Shown here: piece by piece, positions 26,538-27,303 of the stretch
Layout: each line of letters opens with the position of its first letter
Numbering within the stretch: the stretch's first letter is position 1
From: CAZTWC01 sp964617105 [NCBI: uncultured Myxococcia bacterium]
GTDB taxonomy: Bacteria > CAZTWC01
Direction: 5' to 3'
Assembly: GCA_964617105.1 (NCBI GenBank)
Contig: CAZTWC010000014.1
Location: 1-27,303, forward strand
Length of the DNA stretch: 27,303 bases
The notes under the pieces: generated by a model
Database searches by the model: none
Told to the model about the DNA's origin: nothing
Seen by the model: only the letters and a program-made list of their open reading frames with translations
Made by a program: the position numbers and the translations under genes

Positions 26538-26771
26538 ATGTGTTTAGCCGTGCCTGGAAAAGTGGTGGCTCTGGATAGACAGCAGGGCCAGGTTAATTTT
26601 GGACAGATAAAAGCCAGGGTGCGATTCGACCTGGTGCCGGAAGTGAAACTGGAAGATTGGGTGATAGTTCACGCTGGTTATGCTATTGAGATACTATCTG
26701 ATACTGAGGCCAGGGATACTTTGGAGTTAATAGCAGAATTTCAGCAGTTGGGGGATGGAGATGGAAAATAG
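26538..26771 (+). CDS. hypC: Hydrogenase maturation chaperone HypC
   Basis: A small HypC/HypG/HupF protein that binds iron with HypD and delivers Fe(CN)2CO to the hydrogenase large subunit. It has 77 residues and starts MCLAVPGKVVALD, the family signature whose cysteine 2 is essential. GGAGGGAGG lies about eight bases upstream of the ATG. Its 3' end overlaps the start of hypD by 11 bases, so they are likely co-translated. Confidence 0.96.
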   Translation: MCLAVPGKVVALDRQQGQVNFGQIKARVRFDLVPEVKLEDWVIVHAGYAIEILSDTEARDTLELIAEFQQLGDGDGK

Positions 26772-27303
26772 TATTCGTACAGGTGAGATAGAGATTCTGC
26801 GGGAGCAAATCCAGCAGATATGTAATAGACTGGGCCGGCAGATAAATATTATGGAGGTGTGCGGCACTCACACCATGGCAATTTCCCGTTTTGGACTGCG
26901 GGGGTTGATGCCAGAAAATCTTCGCCTGATATCGGGACCGGGATGTCCGGTGTGTGTAACCTCATCGCGTTCCATTGGAGAATTGCTGGCTTTGGCTCAA
27001 TCGGAGCAGGTAACAGTTCTAACTTTTGGCGATCTTCTCCGGGTGCCGGGACAGGGGGGCAGCCTGGAATTGATTCGGGCTAAGGGGGCGAAAGTGAAGG
27101 TGCTATATTCCCCGGCAGAGAGTCTGGAAATGGCTGCAACTTTTCCAGGCAACCAATATCTTTTTGCTGGTATTGGTTTTGAAACCACGGCTCCTTTGTT
27201 TGCCGCCTTGCTTTTAGAGGCCAGGCGCCGCGGCTTGGAGAACTTATCTATCTTGCCTATGTTAAAATTGGTGCCGCCGGCCATGGAGGCGATTTGCCAA
27301 CTA
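26761..27303 (+). CDS. hypD: Hydrogenase maturation factor HypD, N-terminal part (runs off window)
   Basis: An iron-sulfur protein that forms the scaffold complex with HypC for assembly of the Fe(CN)2CO unit. 181 residues are present of about 360-380. Diagnostic motifs are MEVCGTHTMAI (about 30-40), SGPGCPVCVT with the conserved cysteines, TFGDLLRVPG and GIGFETTAP. The ATG at 26761 lies within the end of hypC in another frame, with GGAG just upstream. The iron-sulfur cluster cysteines near the C-terminus are beyond the window. hypE is expected next by analogy with other hyp operons but cannot be seen. Confidence 0.95.
   Translation, partial: MENSIRTGEIEILREQIQQICNRLGRQINIMEVCGTHTMAISRFGLRGLMPENLRLISGPGCPVCVTSSRSIGELLALAQSEQVTVLTFGDLLRVPGQGGSLELIRAKGAKVKVLYSPAESLEMAATFPGNQYLFAGIGFETTAPLFAALLLEARRRGLENLSILPMLKLVPPAMEAICQL

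Overview
The window is about 27 kb of AT-leaning bacterial chromosome. It is dominated by one long plus-strand ribosomal protein supercluster (str, S10, spc and alpha operons). The organism looks like an anaerobic, Gram-negative-type bacterium, and a Desulfobacterota/deltaproteobacterium-like lineage is my best guess. The reasons are the cysteine-bearing (zinc) forms of S14, S4, L36 and L24, the NhaD-like antiporter, the REC-GGDEF regulator, and hydrogenase-maturation genes (hypF, hypC, hypD). The taxonomic call is an inference and is not certain.

Layout. 1-995 is the C-terminal part of PriA helicase (its gene starts before the window). 1022-3109, minus strand, is a two-gene unit: a PleD-like REC-GGDEF diguanylate cyclase followed by D-alanine-D-alanine ligase. 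3257-5510, plus strand, is a promoter, an NhaD/citrate-transporter-like sodium:proton antiporter, and a directly abutting metallo-beta-lactamase-fold hydrolase. The hydrolase reading frame is split at a possible -1 slippery site. 5566-24145 begins with a near-consensus sigma70 promoter and carries rpsL, rpsG, fusA, then (after a second likely promoter) rpsJ, rplD, rplW, rplB, rpsS, rplV, rpsC, rplP, rpmC, rpsQ, rplN, rplX, rplE, rpsN, rpsH, rplF, rplR, rpsE, rpmD, rplO, secY, adk, map, infA, rpmJ, rpsM, rpsK, rpsD, rpoA and rplQ. 24149-27303 continues on the same strand with hypF, hypC and the first part of hypD, which runs off the window.

The gene order is textbook except for two absences. 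There is no tuf between fusA and rpsJ, and no rplC (ribosomal protein L3) between rpsJ and rplD, where only 22 bases remain. The supercluster makes the ribosome, the elongation factor, the SecY translocon, adenylate kinase, methionine aminopeptidase, IF-1 and the RNA polymerase alpha subunit. The hyp genes build the Fe(CN)2CO ligand set of [NiFe] hydrogenases, and here they appear to be read through from the ribosomal operon.

The most notable points are four. (1) A family of three related, differently sized palindromic repeats brackets rplN inside the spc operon. (2) hypF has no ATG, GTG or TTG at the needed position; an ACG sits 6 bases after a strong GAGGAG, and hypF is in the same frame as rplQ across a single TAG. 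(3) The hydrolase gene has a T TTA AAA heptamer with an upstream AGGAG, which could be programmed -1 frameshifting or a one-base deletion. (4) rplC is missing. No stretch over 300 bases lacks a gene. The largest gaps (3110-3330, 8783-8972, 13922-14124) hold promoters or repeats.
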